NCBI GenBank assembly: GCA_016866305.1
Contig: VGMX01000009.1
Span: forward strand, 20,184 to 84,183
DNA from: Chlorobiota bacterium
GTDB taxonomy: Bacteria > Bacteroidota > Chlorobiia > Chlorobiales > Chlorobiaceae
Length of the DNA stretch: 64,000 bases
Direction of reading: 5' to 3'
The position numbers and the translations under genes are program-made. Under the pieces are notes generated by a model. The model was not told the origin of the DNA. It did not search any database and saw only the letters and a list, made by a program, of their open reading frames with translations. Positions 39,529 through 49,753 of this stretch are shown here, one piece after another. The stretch's first letter is position 1, and every line of letters starts with the position of its first letter.

Positions 39529-40623
39529 TTATGTCGTCAATTCAAGGATATCGACAGATGAAACCGCAGTACCGAACCTGTTTTCTGTTGTCGTTATAAT
39601 GGTCTGTCCAAATGGTTCGAGCATTGAGATCAATGCATCGATACGCTTTGCATCAAGTTCACTGAAAAGATCATCGAACAGACAGATGGGCTGTTCATCG
39701 ATTTTCTTCCTGAAATAACCATGCAGCGATAATTTCAATGCGATCAGAAAACTCCTTTTCTGACCCTGTGAAGCATATCTTTTCAGATCTTTTCCATTCA
39801 GGAAAAACAGGACTTCATCACGGTGCGGACCTGCCAGGGTAAGGCCTCTGGAAATCTCTTCATGGCGCTTCTCCTTGAGCCACTCCCTGAAAGAAACGGC
39901 AAGCCGATCTTGAGAAGAACAAGTTTCATCTGCAGGAAACGAACAGCGATATGTCATGAATGGCTCCTCCCCGTATGAAAGCAGACCGTGATACTCCACT
40001 ATTCCGGGATTCAACTCACGAATGAATCTCATTCTTGCAGCAACAACTGCCGCTGCCTGCTCTACCATCTGTTCAGAAAGAATATCAATCGTTTCGCAAT
40101 GACGACGATTTTCCTTCATAATGGAAAGAAGCGAATTACGCTGCTGGAGAATTCTCCTGTATTTGAGAAGGGCTGCAAGGTAGACAGGATCCGTCTGACA
40201 GATCGCATTATCAAGAAACCGACGTCTTTCTGCTGGTGAACCGCTGACAATCGATATATCTGCAGGTGAAAAGGTAATGCAGGGAATACAGCCGATATGT
40301 GTTGAGAAAACCGCTATGCTCTGTTCGTTGACCGTCAGCTCTTTTCCTCTCTGACGATCGTAGATGACCTTTACCTCTGTTATCCGCTTACAGTCACTGC
40401 TGAACGTTCCTTTCAAAAGAAAAAAAGACTTGTCCCGACCGAGACACTCGGAATCGTAAGTATTTATAAATCCTTTACTTAATGCGCAATAATGAATTCC
40501 TTCGAGAATCGAGGTCTTGCCTGATCCATTCGGGCCATAGAGAAGATTGATGCCTTCATATGGCCCGAATGTCAGGGTGGTATGGTTCCTGAAATGAACA
40601 AGCTGTATCTGTTCGAGTTTCAA
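39529..40623 (-). CDS. recF: DNA replication and repair protein RecF
   Basis: A 364-residue SMC-like ATPase that helps RecA loading at gapped DNA with RecO and RecR. Walker A is 'GINLLYGPNGSGKTSILEGI'. The ABC signature region is 'PHRDEVLFFLNGKDLKRYAS' followed by 'GQKRSFLIALKLS'. Walker B is 'PICLFDDLFSELDAKRIDAL'. I place the start at TTG 40623 (N-terminus 'KLEQIQLVHFRNHTTLTFGP'), which has GGAG 13 bases upstream and leaves a 16-base gap after dnaN. A longer ATG start at 40668 would overlap dnaN by 29 bases and add residues not seen in the family. Confidence 0.93.
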   Translation of the reverse strand: MKLEQIQLVHFRNHTTLTFGPYEGINLLYGPNGSGKTSILEGIHYCALSKGFINTYDSECLGRDKSFFLLKGTFSSDCKRITEVKVIYDRQRGKELTVNEQSIAVFSTHIGCIPCITFSPADISIVSGSPAERRRFLDNAICQTDPVYLAALLKYRRILQQRNSLLSIMKENRRHCETIDILSEQMVEQAAAVVAARMRFIRELNPGIVEYHGLLSYGEEPFMTYRCSFPADETCSSQDRLAVSFREWLKEKRHEEISRGLTLAGPHRDEVLFFLNGKDLKRYASQGQKRSFLIALKLSLHGYFRKKIDEQPICLFDDLFSELDAKRIDALISMLEPFGQTIITTTENRFGTAVSSVDILELTT

Positions 40624-40639
40624 TAACGTGGCTCTCCGC

Positions 40640-41770
40640 TCAATTATTGATGCGAACAGGCATGACAAGTATGATCAGGTCTTCCTGCTGTTCCTTTGGT
40701 GTACCCGGTTTGAAAATGACTGCAGTGGTTGGGCTTTTCAGCTCGATGACGATGTCATTGTCATCGATATGTGCAAGAGCCGCTTCGATGAATTTTGCAT
40801 TGAAGCCTATCGTTATGGACTCTCCAGTGAACTGACATCCAAGTTCCTCCTGGGCTGATTCACCTTCATTGGTATTTTCTGCCATGATTTTCAGGATCGG
40901 ACCGTTGATCTCGATCTTGACGTCACCGATACTTGAAAACCTCCCGACTCTTCGAACCGAATCATAAACAACGCTTCTTTCGGCAACCATTTTCTTGTCG
41001 TGCTCGACAGGTATGACCGCTTCGTAGTTCGGATATGGCTCGACGATGAGAGCGGCTTCAAGAACCACGTTGTCACAGGTGTAGCATACAGAACGGCGTT
41101 CCTCGTCAATTGACATGGTAAGCGTGTCGTTCTGTGCGAGTTTCTGAATGATTGAGAGCACGCGTGCCGGAACCACGATCTTCTGTTTATCTGCAACCTG
41201 TGCACTGACAGGTTTACGGTAACGCACAAGTCTGTGACCATCTGTTGCCACGGCGGTGATGCTTGTCTCCTCGATTTCGAAAAGCACACCCATCATGGCC
41301 GGCCTCATGCCATCAACACTGCATGCGAAAATGGTCTTCTGAATAAGATCCTGCAATTCTGCTGTTTTCAGCTCGATTGCGATATCGTAGGTTTTTTCAT
41401 TTTTCTCGGGTTTGCTTTCAAACAGGCAGGGAATTTTATATCTGCCCTTGTCCGTAGCAATGGATACCGTGCCGTGATCACTGATCTCCTGCCTCTGAAT
41501 GACAAAACCAACAGGAGTGTCATACATGCTTCTGAGAAAATCCTGGAGTGTTTTTGCCTTGATGCCGATATTTCCTGCATCGGATGTTTCAACATCACAC
41601 TTGGCTGTAATGGAAAGTTCACCGTCGGTTGCAAAAAGGGTAAGGGTGCCGTTTTCAAGGGTCAAATGAACATTGTCGTACCTCGGATCAATGGTTTTGG
41701 CGGGAATTGCCTGGGAAACCTTGCTGACGGCATCCTGCATCTGACGTATGGTCGAAGAAAATTGCATCAT
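40640..41770 (-). CDS. dnaN: DNA polymerase III beta subunit (sliding clamp)
   Basis: A 376-residue processivity clamp. The three clamp repeats are visible: '[20 protein letters not shown]', the central '[20 protein letters not shown]', and a C-terminal repeat ending '[13 protein letters not shown]', the usual clamp ending. '[20 protein letters not shown]' and '[13 protein letters not shown]' are highly conserved. It lies between dnaA and recF on the minus strand with a 281-base dnaA-dnaN gap. Confidence 0.97.
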   Translation of the reverse strand: MMQFSSTIRQMQDAVSKVSQAIPAKTIDPRYDNVHLTLENGTLTLFATDGELSITAKCDVETSDAGNIGIKAKTLQDFLRSMYDTPVGFVIQRQEISDHGTVSIATDKGRYKIPCLFESKPEKNEKTYDIAIELKTAELQDLIQKTIFACSVDGMRPAMMGVLFEIEETSITAVATDGHRLVRYRKPVSAQVADKQKIVVPARVLSIIQKLAQNDTLTMSIDEERRSVCYTCDNVVLEAALIVEPYPNYEAVIPVEHDKKMVAERSVVYDSVRRVGRFSSIGDVKIEINGPILKIMAENTNEGESAQEELGCQFTGESITIGFNAKFIEAALAHIDDNDIVIELKSPTTAVIFKPGTPKEQQEDLIILVMPVRINN

Positions 41771-42051
41771 CGTACTCTTTAACTATTTATAATGTTTTAA
41801 GAATTTGTTGTTGCTGTTGTTGCTGTGGAAATCTTGACTACTCCTGTAAAAAATATTATAAACCTTTTTCTTTTAATATTTTATAGGTATCAGAATCGTT
41901 TCGGGCATTGTTGGCAGACGGTTCATTTCCCGGGGATAATATTGTTGAATGAATGTTGAAGGCGTTACCCGTGCTTCCCGTCATGTTGATACCGCCGGAG
42001 TTACCAAGGCCCGATCAACACCCTTTCAACAGGTTATGCACACATGAACCG
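41771..42051. other. dnaA-dnaN intergenic region, possible second origin module
   Basis: 281 bases, AT-rich in the middle (about 41840-41890, e.g. AAAATATTATAAACC). A DnaA box matching the consensus TTATNCACA (TTATGCACA) lies at 42034-42042, 10 bases downstream of the dnaA stop. This is the dnaN promoter region and may be part of a bipartite origin with the region upstream of dnaA. Confidence 0.45.
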
Positions 42052-43530
42052 CTACATGGAAAGAATTTCGATTCTCTTTTTAATTTCCTCAATTTTTTTT
42101 CTTTCCTCGCTGACGCCCACCGCGCGCTTTTCTATGGTGTTCAGCGCATGAATAACCGTCGAGTGATCACGACCTCCAAAATGAAGGCCGATGGTTTTAA
42201 GTGATGAGTCTGTCAGCAGCTTCGCAAGGTACATGGCCATCTGTCTTCCTGAAGCGATCTCTTTCTTTTTTGATTTTCCCTTCAGGTCGTTCGGCGTGAT
42301 GCTGTAAAACGCGCAGACAGCTTTCTCGATCGTATCGAGGGTCAACTGTTTTGTCGTATGCCTGATGATATCTTTCAGGGTGGATTTGGTGAACTGAAGA
42401 TCGATTTCCTGGTTGTCGAGTGACTGGGCCGCAAGCAGTTTGACGATACAACCCTCAAGCTCCCGAACGTTTTCGGTGACATTGGTGGCGATGAACTCGA
42501 TAACCGTATCGTCGAGATTGACTCCGCTCTGGTGCAGTTTGCTGAGAATGATGGCTTTTCTCGTTTCATAATCAGGTGGCTGAATGTCTGCAGAGAGCCC
42601 CCAGTTAAAACGTGATATAAGACGGTCTTCAATACCCTTGATCTCTTTGATCGGGCGGTCGGCCGAGAGAATAATCTGCTTGTTGGCCTGATGAAGGGTG
42701 TTGAAAATGTGAAAGATCTCTTCCTGTGTCTTCTCCTTGCCGGCAAAGAACTGGATATCGTCGATGATCAGAACATCGATGGTGCGGTAAAACGAGGAGA
42801 ACTCCTGTATTTTTCCGTTCTGAATGGCATTGACGAAATCAATGGCGAATTTTTCGCTTGATACGTACAGCACCTTTTCAGAAAGGCAGTTAGCCCGGAC
42901 GGTGTTTCCTATTGCCTGGATCATATGCGTTTTTCCGAGTCCGACTCCCCCGTAAATCACCAGAGGATTGAAAGCATTCTGACCAGGGTTCTGGGCCACT
43001 GATTTCGAGGCTGCAAAAGCCAGTGAGTTGCAATCGCCCCTGATAAGGGTTTCGAAGGTATACTTCGTATTCAGATGTGTTTCAAAACGCATAAGATTGC
43101 GTTCGAAATCAATCCGGCTGGTTCCCCCTGCAAGGGAGTGCGCCGTTTTTTCAGGCAGGCATTCGGCTGATATGGTGTTTTGATGCGGCAGCTCAATGGT
43201 AACCGGTTGTCCCTGGGATTTATCCATGACAATCGAGTACATCAGTTTCGCTTCGGGACCGATGACCTCCTTGAGCGTCTGCTTCAGATAGGAAGAGTAA
43301 TTTTCCTCTATCCATTCATAGAAGAACTGGCTCGGAACCTCTATGGTAAGTTCGTTTCCGGAAAAATGGACCGGCTTGATCGGAAGAAACCATGTCTTGA
43401 ATGCCAGCGGATTGATCTTTTCCTTTATGGTCTCCAGGCATGATGACCATACCTGATGCTCCAGGAAGGCGCTTTTCGGGAGTTTTTGGAGCATGGCTCC
43501 AGCGCGCGCGTTTGAAGTTGTTTCAGGCAT
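42052..43530 (-). CDS. dnaA: chromosomal replication initiator protein DnaA
   Basis: A 492-residue initiator. Domain I is '[20 protein letters not shown]' with '[20 protein letters not shown]'. The AAA+ domain III has Walker A '[20 protein letters not shown]', Walker B '[20 protein letters not shown]', Sensor I '[20 protein letters not shown]' and the arginine box '[13 protein letters not shown]'. The DNA-binding domain IV carries the signature '[20 protein letters not shown]'. It is the first gene of dnaA-dnaN-recF-dciA, transcribed leftward away from the origin. Confidence 0.98.
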   Translation of the reverse strand: MPETTSNARAGAMLQKLPKSAFLEHQVWSSCLETIKEKINPLAFKTWFLPIKPVHFSGNELTIEVPSQFFYEWIEENYSSYLKQTLKEVIGPEAKLMYSIVMDKSQGQPVTIELPHQNTISAECLPEKTAHSLAGGTSRIDFERNLMRFETHLNTKYTFETLIRGDCNSLAFAASKSVAQNPGQNAFNPLVIYGGVGLGKTHMIQAIGNTVRANCLSEKVLYVSSEKFAIDFVNAIQNGKIQEFSSFYRTIDVLIIDDIQFFAGKEKTQEEIFHIFNTLHQANKQIILSADRPIKEIKGIEDRLISRFNWGLSADIQPPDYETRKAIILSKLHQSGVNLDDTVIEFIATNVTENVRELEGCIVKLLAAQSLDNQEIDLQFTKSTLKDIIRHTTKQLTLDTIEKAVCAFYSITPNDLKGKSKKKEIASGRQMAMYLAKLLTDSSLKTIGLHFGGRDHSTVIHALNTIEKRAVGVSEERKKIEEIKKRIEILSM

Positions 43531-43973
43531 ACCGAGAAAAATTTGTAAGGGGGGCCGAGGCAGAAAAATAAAAGCATCAACATCGGATGTTCACAAGTTA
43601 CTGTTTTCGGTGGATAAAAAACAATTCGGTGAACGAAAAAATATGCGCCGGCTCTCCATGGGGAGAAAGTGCTTGTCAACAGTCTATCTTTTTTTAAATA
43701 CGTATGTTACCGCCCCTTCCCGTTTTTTGTCCACACTCCCGGGTGCGTGTGGGGCTATGCCTGTTGCGGGTTTTTGGGGGGATGAAAAAAGTTATCAACA
43801 TTTTATCCACACCGTGAATAACGTGTTGTGTCAATTGCGGTCGAGAGTTGTTTCAGGGAGGACTCCGTGCGGCGAACTGTCATGTCTGTATTTGTTTATA
43901 AAGGTAATATATGCTACATTACAAGCCCAGAATTTTTCGTTTACCTTATACAAAACGTCCGGAGTAACGAGCG
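43531..43973. other. replication origin (oriC) region between dnaA and rpmH
   Basis: A 443-base divergent intergenic region at the usual dnaA-rpmH origin position. DnaA-box-like 9-mers are TTATCCACA at 43803-43811 (perfect), TTATCAACA at 43792-43800, TTGTCCACA at 43727-43735, TTGTCAACA at 43673-43681, and TTATCCACC reversed at 43609-43617. An AT-rich run near 43683-43705 could be the unwinding element. The region also holds the divergent promoters of dnaA and rpmH. Confidence 0.85.
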
Positions 43974-44135
43974 ATGAAAAGAACTTTTCAGCCAAGCAAT
44001 AGAAAGAGAAGGAACAAGCACGGGTTCAGGCAGAGAATGGCAACAAAAAACGGCCGCAAGGTTCTTGCTTCAAGAAGGGCGAAGGGCCGCCACCGTCTTA
44101 CCGTCAGCAGTGAAATGGGCACAGCCGTGAAATAA
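43974..44135 (+). CDS. rpmH: 50S ribosomal protein L34
   Basis: A 53-residue highly basic ribosomal protein, too short to stand out by length alone. The signature '[20 protein letters not shown]' followed by '[20 protein letters not shown]' is diagnostic of L34. The tail '[13 protein letters not shown]' is a few residues longer than in E. coli. It is the first gene of rpmH-rnpA-yidD-yidC leading away from oriC. A GGAG element lies about ten bases before the ATG. Confidence 0.98.
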   Translation: MKRTFQPSNRKRRNKHGFRQRMATKNGRKVLASRRAKGRHRLTVSSEMGTAVK

Positions 44136-44203
44136 TTTCACGGTGCGGTTCCCTGTGGAGGTTACCGCTTTTCCCAACGCCGCTCCTATACGTCCTGACC
44201 ATT

Positions 44204-44617
44204 GTGCATGTCAATTCACTGCGTAAGCATGAAATACTGAGAAAAAAACAGTTGATAGCCGAGCTTTTCAGGAGCAGGAAAAAACTGAAAGGGGAGCATG
44301 TCAGGGTTGTTTTCTCATATCTCGAGACCGGCGGTACGGACCGGATTGGCTTTGCTGCTGTGCTGTTTGCCGTGAGCCGGAAAACCGTTCCGGATGCAGT
44401 CAGGCGGAACAGGATCAGGCGGTTGATGAAAGAGGCATACCGCCTGGAGAAGGGTGTGCTGCCTGAAACATGCGAGCGGTTTTCCAGTGAAAACGGCAGA
44501 AAACAACTCTGTCTTGCATTCATTTATACCGGATCAGGCCAGCGGGTTCCGGAGCTTGCGGTTTTCCGGCGGGAAATCAGCCGATTATTGTGTACTATCA
44601 GAAGCGGTCGCGTCTAG
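44204..44617 (+). CDS. rnpA: ribonuclease P protein component
   Basis: A 137-residue basic protein subunit of RNase P, which trims tRNA 5' ends together with the RNA subunit. The RNR motif 'PDAVRRNRIRRLMKEAYRLE' is intact and the N-terminal 'LRKHEILRKKQLIAELFRSR' matches the family. The best start in frame is GTG at 44204, at the expected distance after rpmH. The C-terminus is slightly longer than in E. coli. Confidence 0.93.
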   Translation: MHVNSLRKHEILRKKQLIAELFRSRKKLKGEHVRVVFSYLETGGTDRIGFAAVLFAVSRKTVPDAVRRNRIRRLMKEAYRLEKGVLPETCERFSSENGRKQLCLAFIYTGSGQRVPELAVFRREISRLLCTIRSGRV

Positions 44618-44677
44618 CCCGCAGGCTTGTTTGCAGTTTTTGAGGGTTTTCGCTGTTATGGTCATGGAGATGCAACA

Positions 44678-44962
44678 ATGGAGAGCAGGTCACTGAAGAT
44701 GATTGTCAATCAGGTGCCGATAGCACTGATCAGGTTTTACCGCGCCTTTCTGTCGCCCCTCCTCGGCCCTTCCTGCAGATATTACCCAACCTGTTCGCAG
44801 TATGCGCTTGAAGCTTATCGTGAGCACAATTTCTTCTATGCATCCTGGCTGACGCTATGGCGTGTACTTCGCTGCAACCCTTTTTCAAAAGGCGGTTATG
44901 ATCCGGTGCCGTTACCATCGGGAAAAACACGTGACAACTTAAAAGAAGGCGATAATGGATAG
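44678..44962 (+). CDS. yidD: membrane protein insertion efficiency factor YidD
   Basis: A 94-residue small basic protein with the family core '[20 protein letters not shown]' and '[16 protein letters not shown]', then '[18 protein letters not shown]'. YidD helps YidC-dependent insertion into the inner membrane, and its gene sits between rnpA and yidC as in most bacteria. The ATG at 44678 and a later ATG at 44699 are both possible; the second is closer to the usual family start. The 3' end overlaps yidC by 8 bases. Confidence 0.9.
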   Translation: MESRSLKMIVNQVPIALIRFYRAFLSPLLGPSCRYYPTCSQYALEAYREHNFFYASWLTLWRVLRCNPFSKGGYDPVPLPSGKTRDNLKEGDNG

Positions 44963-46706
44963 AAATTCAGTGACCGGTCTTGCGCTGATTGCTTTGATCA
45001 TGATTGTCTGGCTGCAGTTCATGTCGCCGGAAAAAAAGGCCGCCCAGTCCGATAATGGAGCGAAAACAGCTAAGACCGAACAGGTCGCGGCGTCGGGTGT
45101 TCGTGCTCCCGCTGTTGTTCCGGCGGATGCGTTCGGCGTTTTCGCGGAAGCCTCGAACGGCAGGGAAGAGCTGGTGACGGTCGAGAACGATCTCATGAAA
45201 ATGACGCTTTCCTCGAAAGGTGCCACGATCAGGTCGGTGGTGCTGAAAAAACATCTTGACGGAAAGCTTCAGCCTTTTGACCTGGTTGACAGAAATGGCA
45301 AAGGTGCGCTCTCGATGCTTTTTCTCAGCAATGACGGCAAGAAAATCGATACAAGGGATCTCTATTTCCAGCCTCTGCCGAGGGACAGGAGTACAGCGCT
45401 GAGTGGCAAGGAGACGGTGGTGGTGCGTTACCGGCTCGATATCAGGCCGGGACAGGCCATCGATATAGCCTACCGGATTTCCGGTAACAGCTACAAGATC
45501 GATTATGATGTCAAGCTTACCGGTTTCAACAACGCGCTTGCAGGGAACGAGTATCAGCTTCAGTGGGATGGCGGGTTGACCTACACCGAAAAAAACCGTG
45601 AAGACGAGTCCCATAATGCACTTGCCAGCGCCTATCTCGGCGGTAGCCTCGTGAAGATCGACGCGTCGAAGGATAACCAGACCTACCGGGAAGAGCAGTC
45701 GGGAGAAGCGGGATGGGTTGCGGTTCGCAACAAGTATTTCACCGCGGCGCTGATTCCCGGAAGCAGGACCGATGGAATCTACCTTGAAGGCAAACGCATG
45801 CCGGGACACTTCGAGGAGTACCTCGCGTCCCTGAAGATGGCCGTTTCCTCAACCGGAGCAGTGACCGAGAACCACTACCGGCTCTACATCGGTCCGCTTG
45901 ACTACAATACCGTCAAAACGCTTGACGCAGGCCTTGAAAAGATCATGGACTTCGGCTGGGACTGGCTCACCAGGCCTGTTGCCGAGTTCGTCATTCTTCC
46001 TGTTTTTACCTGGATGAACGGATTTGTCAGCAATTACGGGATCATCATCATCATATTCGCCCTGCTCATCAAACTGGTGACCTATCCGCTTTCAATGGCC
46101 TCTACGAAGTCGATGAAGAAAATGGCCGCCCTTCAGCCGATGCTGAAGGATCTGCAGGAAAAATACAAGGACAACCCTGCCAAGCTGCAGAGTGAACTCG
46201 GGCGTATCTACAAGGAAGCCGGAGTCAATCCTCTTGGCGGGTGCCTTCCCGTGGTGCTTCAGATGCCGTTGCTTTTCGCGATGTTCTATGTGTTCCGCTC
46301 ATCTATCCAGCTTCGCCATCACGGATTTCTCTGGGCAAAGGATCTTTCGGTTCCTGATTCAATTCTTGACTTCGGGTTCAGTATTCCGGTGTACGGCGAT
46401 CACATAGCGGTATTTCCAATCCTGATGGCGGTGACGGTTTTTGTGCAGCAGAAGATCACTCCGACTGCCCAGAGCAGCGAACAGATGAAGGTCATGCTGT
46501 ATGTTTTTCCGGCCATGATGCTGCTGTTTTTCAACAACCTTCCTGCCGGTCTTGGCCTGTATTACCTGATGTTCAACATTTTCAGTGTCGCTCAGCAGTT
46601 TTATATCAATGCCTCGACATCGTCGGATGACGTGCCTCAGGCAGCGATTGCCGCAGCTGCGGCGGCAACGGCTCCGAAAAAGAAGAAAGGGAGTTCCAGA
46701 AGGTAG
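44955..46706 (+). CDS. yidC: membrane protein insertase YidC
   Basis: A 583-residue inner-membrane insertase of the long Gram-negative type. N-terminal TM1 is '[20 protein letters not shown]'. A periplasmic beta-sandwich P1 domain follows (about residues 60-340). The 60KD_IMP core begins at '[20 protein letters not shown]' and contains '[20 protein letters not shown]' and '[20 protein letters not shown]'. An Ala-rich then Lys/Arg tail ('[11 protein letters not shown]') resembles ribosome-binding tails seen in related bacteria. Confidence 0.96.
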   Translation: MDRNSVTGLALIALIMIVWLQFMSPEKKAAQSDNGAKTAKTEQVAASGVRAPAVVPADAFGVFAEASNGREELVTVENDLMKMTLSSKGATIRSVVLKKHLDGKLQPFDLVDRNGKGALSMLFLSNDGKKIDTRDLYFQPLPRDRSTALSGKETVVVRYRLDIRPGQAIDIAYRISGNSYKIDYDVKLTGFNNALAGNEYQLQWDGGLTYTEKNREDESHNALASAYLGGSLVKIDASKDNQTYREEQSGEAGWVAVRNKYFTAALIPGSRTDGIYLEGKRMPGHFEEYLASLKMAVSSTGAVTENHYRLYIGPLDYNTVKTLDAGLEKIMDFGWDWLTRPVAEFVILPVFTWMNGFVSNYGIIIIIFALLIKLVTYPLSMASTKSMKKMAALQPMLKDLQEKYKDNPAKLQSELGRIYKEAGVNPLGGCLPVVLQMPLLFAMFYVFRSSIQLRHHGFLWAKDLSVPDSILDFGFSIPVYGDHIAVFPILMAVTVFVQQKITPTAQSSEQMKVMLYVFPAMMLLFFNNLPAGLGLYYLMFNIFSVAQQFYINASTSSDDVPQAAIAAAAAATAPKKKKGSSRR

Positions 46707-46712
46707 GCTGAT

Positions 46713-47312
46713 ATGGAGATGGCCGGGGAGATTGACGCCTGGGTTTTCCGGTGGATAAACCTGCAGCTGGTACATCCCGCATGTGATGATCTCATGGTGT
46801 TTCTCACCACGTTCAAGCTTTCATCACACATCTTTCTGCTTGCCGGAGTGTTCGTTCTCGTCAGAAAAGGGCGAAGCGGCATGGCCATTCTGGCAATCGC
46901 GCTTCTTTCGGTGGGAATTTCCGACTTTATCGCTTCAGGCATTTTGAAGCCGTTTGTGCAGCGTATCCGTCCCTGTTTCGCACTTGATTCCTGTCGTCTT
47001 CTGATCAATCAGTCCCACTCCTATTCGTTCGCATCGTCGCATGCGGCAAACTCGGCCGCTGCAGCTTCCGTGATATGGATATTTTTTCATCGCGGCTCTC
47101 CGGTCGAACGGTTCTTTGTTGTACTCATGGCGTTCTACGCCCTTCTTGTAGGCTATTCGAGAATATATGTGGGAGTGCATTATCCCGGCGATGTGCTTGC
47201 CGGTGTCCTGATCGGCTGTGCAAGTGCGGCGGCTGTTTATGCCGTCAGTTCATGGTTTTTCAAGAATCTGCTTCAGCCGCACCTGCTCGGCAGGAGGAGT
47301 TCGCAATCATGA
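46713..47312 (+). CDS. PAP2 family membrane phosphatase
   Basis: A 199-residue integral membrane phosphatase of the PAP2/undecaprenyl-diphosphatase class. The three catalytic motifs are 'LKPFVQRIRPC' (K-x6-RP), 'SYSFASSHAANSAAAASVI' (the usual PSGH appears as ASSH) and 'YSRIYVGVHYPGDVLAGVLI' (SR-x5-H-x3-D). Five to six TM segments surround them. It may dephosphorylate undecaprenyl diphosphate or lipid phosphates. The stop overlaps the start of the ROK gene (ATGA), so the two are translationally coupled. Confidence 0.88.
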   Translation: MEMAGEIDAWVFRWINLQLVHPACDDLMVFLTTFKLSSHIFLLAGVFVLVRKGRSGMAILAIALLSVGISDFIASGILKPFVQRIRPCFALDSCRLLINQSHSYSFASSHAANSAAAASVIWIFFHRGSPVERFFVVLMAFYALLVGYSRIYVGVHYPGDVLAGVLIGCASAAAVYAVSSWFFKNLLQPHLLGRRSSQS

Positions 47313-48235
47313 AAGGAGCTTATTGGGGGATCGATCTCGGCGGTACCAAGATAGAAGGGGTGATCCTCGACGAGACCGCCCGGCCTTTGTTGAGGCATCG
47401 CATCGCTACCGGTCAGGAGCATGGTTACGAGCATGTCCTCATGCAGATAACGGGACTGGTGGAGACGATGGCCGGGAAATCAGGGCTTGACCGGCCGAGG
47501 ACGATCGGTATCGGCACGCCAGGTCGCGCTGACGGCAGGGACGGTGTTGTCAGCAACTCGAACACCCTCTGCCTGAACGGAATGCCGCTGAAGCGGGATC
47601 TGCAGGAATCGCTGCGTATGGAGGTGCTGATCGAGAACGACGCCAACTGCTTCGTGCTTGCCGAATCGATGCTGGGTGCAGGACGTGACGAGATGGCGAT
47701 GGCAGGCAGAACGGCTTTCGGTATCATCATGGGGACCGGTGTAGGCGGCGGCATTGTCTGTGACGGCCGCCTGCACGGAGGTGCACATGGCATTGCCGGA
47801 GAATGGGGGCACAATCCGCTTCCGGGAGAGAGCTCCGCATGCTACTGCGGCCGCAGGGGCTGTGCCGAGACGGTCATTTCCGGCCCCGCTCTCGAAAGCT
47901 ACTATGCCGCCCTCAGCGGCCGGAGGGCCTCGCTGCAGGAGATCACTGCCTTGAGCGGCACGGATGCCTCAGCGAGGAAAACGATCGACCGGCTCGTCTT
48001 GAACTTCGGCGTGGCGCTTGGGGCGGTGATCAATATACTCGACCCCGACCTGGTGATCATCGGCGGAGGATTGGGCAACATTCGCCATCTCTATACACCG
48101 GAGGCTCGTCAGGCTGTTGCCTCCAACGTTTTCAACCATTCTTTCAACATTCCCCTGCTGCCGCCTCTGCTTGGTGACAGTGCGGGAGTGTTCGGTGCCG
48201 CGCTGCTTGCCGGACCACCGCTGCAAGAACGTTAA
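47309..48235 (+). CDS. ROK family sugar kinase
   Basis: A 308-residue ROK-family kinase, most like glucokinase or fructokinase. The ATP phosphate loop is 'YWGIDLGGTKIEGVILDETA'. The catalytic site is 'VLIENDANCFVLAESMLGAG', the ROK signature 'FGIIMGTGVGGGIVCDGRLH' is present, and the zinc-binding 'HNPLPGESSACYCGRRGCAE' has the CxCGxxGCxE pattern. The sugar substrate cannot be told from motifs. It overlaps the PAP2 gene by 4 bases and is followed after about 60 bases by an RlmD-type gene. Confidence 0.9.
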   Translation: MKGAYWGIDLGGTKIEGVILDETARPLLRHRIATGQEHGYEHVLMQITGLVETMAGKSGLDRPRTIGIGTPGRADGRDGVVSNSNTLCLNGMPLKRDLQESLRMEVLIENDANCFVLAESMLGAGRDEMAMAGRTAFGIIMGTGVGGGIVCDGRLHGGAHGIAGEWGHNPLPGESSACYCGRRGCAETVISGPALESYYAALSGRRASLQEITALSGTDASARKTIDRLVLNFGVALGAVINILDPDLVIIGGGLGNIRHLYTPEARQAVASNVFNHSFNIPLLPPLLGDSAGVFGAALLAGPPLQER

Positions 48236-48296
48236 CCCATGCATCGCGATTCCCTTGGGGTATCGGCTGTTGCATACTTCATTGGAACAACAGGAT

Positions 48297-49721
48297 ATGC
48301 TGTACAGAAAAGGCGATATCATCCAGCTGACCATCATCGATCCTGCGGAGAAGGATCAGTGCTTCGGTCGAACAGCCGATGGGATGGGCGTGATGGTTTC
48401 CGGTATGCTTGCTCCCGGCGACATGGTGTCTGCAAGGGTATGCAGAGTCAAACCGCGCTATCTGGAAGCGCGATGCATTGATGTGCTCGAACATTCGCCG
48501 GATCGCGTCGAACCGGTCTGCTCCGTCTTCGGTACCTGCGGCGGATGCAAATGGATGCAAGTCGGTTACGAGGCACAGCTGCGCTACAAGCTGAAGAAGG
48601 TGGTGGATTCTCTGGTGCATATCGGCGGCTTCGAGAGTCCCTTTGTCAAACCCGTACTGGCCGCTCCGGAGCCTTTCCACTACCGCAACAAGGTGGAGTT
48701 CTCCTGTTCAGCCATGCGTTATCTCCTTCAGGAGGAGATCGACAGCAACGTGCTCACCAAACCGAAACACTTCGCTCTTGGGTTCCATGCTCCCGGCAAT
48801 TTTGAAAAGGTGCTCGATCTTGATACCTGCTATCTGGCCAAGGCGTGCATGAACAGGGTGCTGCAACTGGTGCGCGTTTTCTCCCTCGAACGCGGCCTTG
48901 CTCCATATGATGCCAGGGAGCACGAAGGGTATCTGCGCAACCTCATGCTTCGATACAGCGAGCGCTACGATCAGCTCATGGTCAACATCGTCACCTCCTG
49001 GTATGACAAGGAGGTGATGCTTGCGCTGAAGGAGCGTCTTGAGGAGGCCATGCCGGAGCAGGTGATGACTATCGTCAACAACGTCACCACCCGCAGGAAT
49101 ACCGTTGCCACAGGCGAGCAGGAGTATGTGATCAGCGGCGGAGGTTTCGTCACCGAACGGCTCGGCGACCTCGACTTCCGGATTTCGGCCAACTCCTTCT
49201 TTCAGACCAATACCCGCCAGGCCGAAACCCTCTACAGCCAGATCATCGCCGTTGGCGGCATTACGCCGGACGACACGGTCTACGACCTCTATTGCGGTAC
49301 CGGCACCATAACCCTGTGTCTCGCCCGACACTGCAGGCAGGCTATCGGCATCGAGGTTGTCGAAAGCGCCGTCAGGGATGCCGAGATGAACGCCGGTCTC
49401 AACGGTCTCGACAACGCGGTCTTTTTCCAGGCCGATCTCAAGAACATTCACGCCATGCAGGAAGCGCTCGAGCCTTACGCCAGACCCCGCATCATCGTCA
49501 CCGATCCCCCGAGGGCCGGCATGCACCCGAAGGCGCTCGACACCATGCTCAAACTCCATCCCGAGCGCATCGTCTACGTCAGCTGCAACCCCGCCAACCT
49601 CGCCCGCGACGGCATGGAGATCCATTCAAGGGGTTACCGCATGACCTCGGTCCAGCCGGTTGACATGTTTCCACAGACCAATCATATCGAGACGGTGGCC
49701 TGCTTCGAGCGGGTGGAGTGA
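48297..49721 (+). CDS. 23S rRNA (uracil-5-)-methyltransferase RlmD/RumA-like
   Basis: A 474-residue TrmA/RumA/RlmD-family RNA uracil C5-methyltransferase. The N-terminal TRAM domain is 'MLYRKGDIIQLTIIDPAEKD' with 'GMLAPGDMVSARVCRVKPRY'. The iron-sulfur cysteines lie in 'VCSVFGTCGGCKWMQVGYEA', with a further cysteine in 'DLDTCYLAKAC'. The SAM domain has 'DTVYDLYCGTGTITLCLARH', the catalytic 'RIIVTDPPRAGMHPKALDTM', and the nucleophile cysteine in 'RIVYVSCNPANLARDGMEIH'. TrmA, RlmC and RlmD are hard to separate by eye. The four-cysteine cluster points to RlmC/RlmD. The ATG at 48297 starts the TRAM domain. Confidence 0.88.
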   Translation: MLYRKGDIIQLTIIDPAEKDQCFGRTADGMGVMVSGMLAPGDMVSARVCRVKPRYLEARCIDVLEHSPDRVEPVCSVFGTCGGCKWMQVGYEAQLRYKLKKVVDSLVHIGGFESPFVKPVLAAPEPFHYRNKVEFSCSAMRYLLQEEIDSNVLTKPKHFALGFHAPGNFEKVLDLDTCYLAKACMNRVLQLVRVFSLERGLAPYDAREHEGYLRNLMLRYSERYDQLMVNIVTSWYDKEVMLALKERLEEAMPEQVMTIVNNVTTRRNTVATGEQEYVISGGGFVTERLGDLDFRISANSFFQTNTRQAETLYSQIIAVGGITPDDTVYDLYCGTGTITLCLARHCRQAIGIEVVESAVRDAEMNAGLNGLDNAVFFQADLKNIHAMQEALEPYARPRIIVTDPPRAGMHPKALDTMLKLHPERIVYVSCNPANLARDGMEIHSRGYRMTSVQPVDMFPQTNHIETVACFERVE

Positions 49722-49753
49722 GTCGTTCGGGCAACGAAAACGGTCAATAACCG

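Noticed and set aside
48708..49625. 305-codon open frame opposite the RlmD-like gene
   Set aside because: Antisense shadow of a GC-rich conserved gene.
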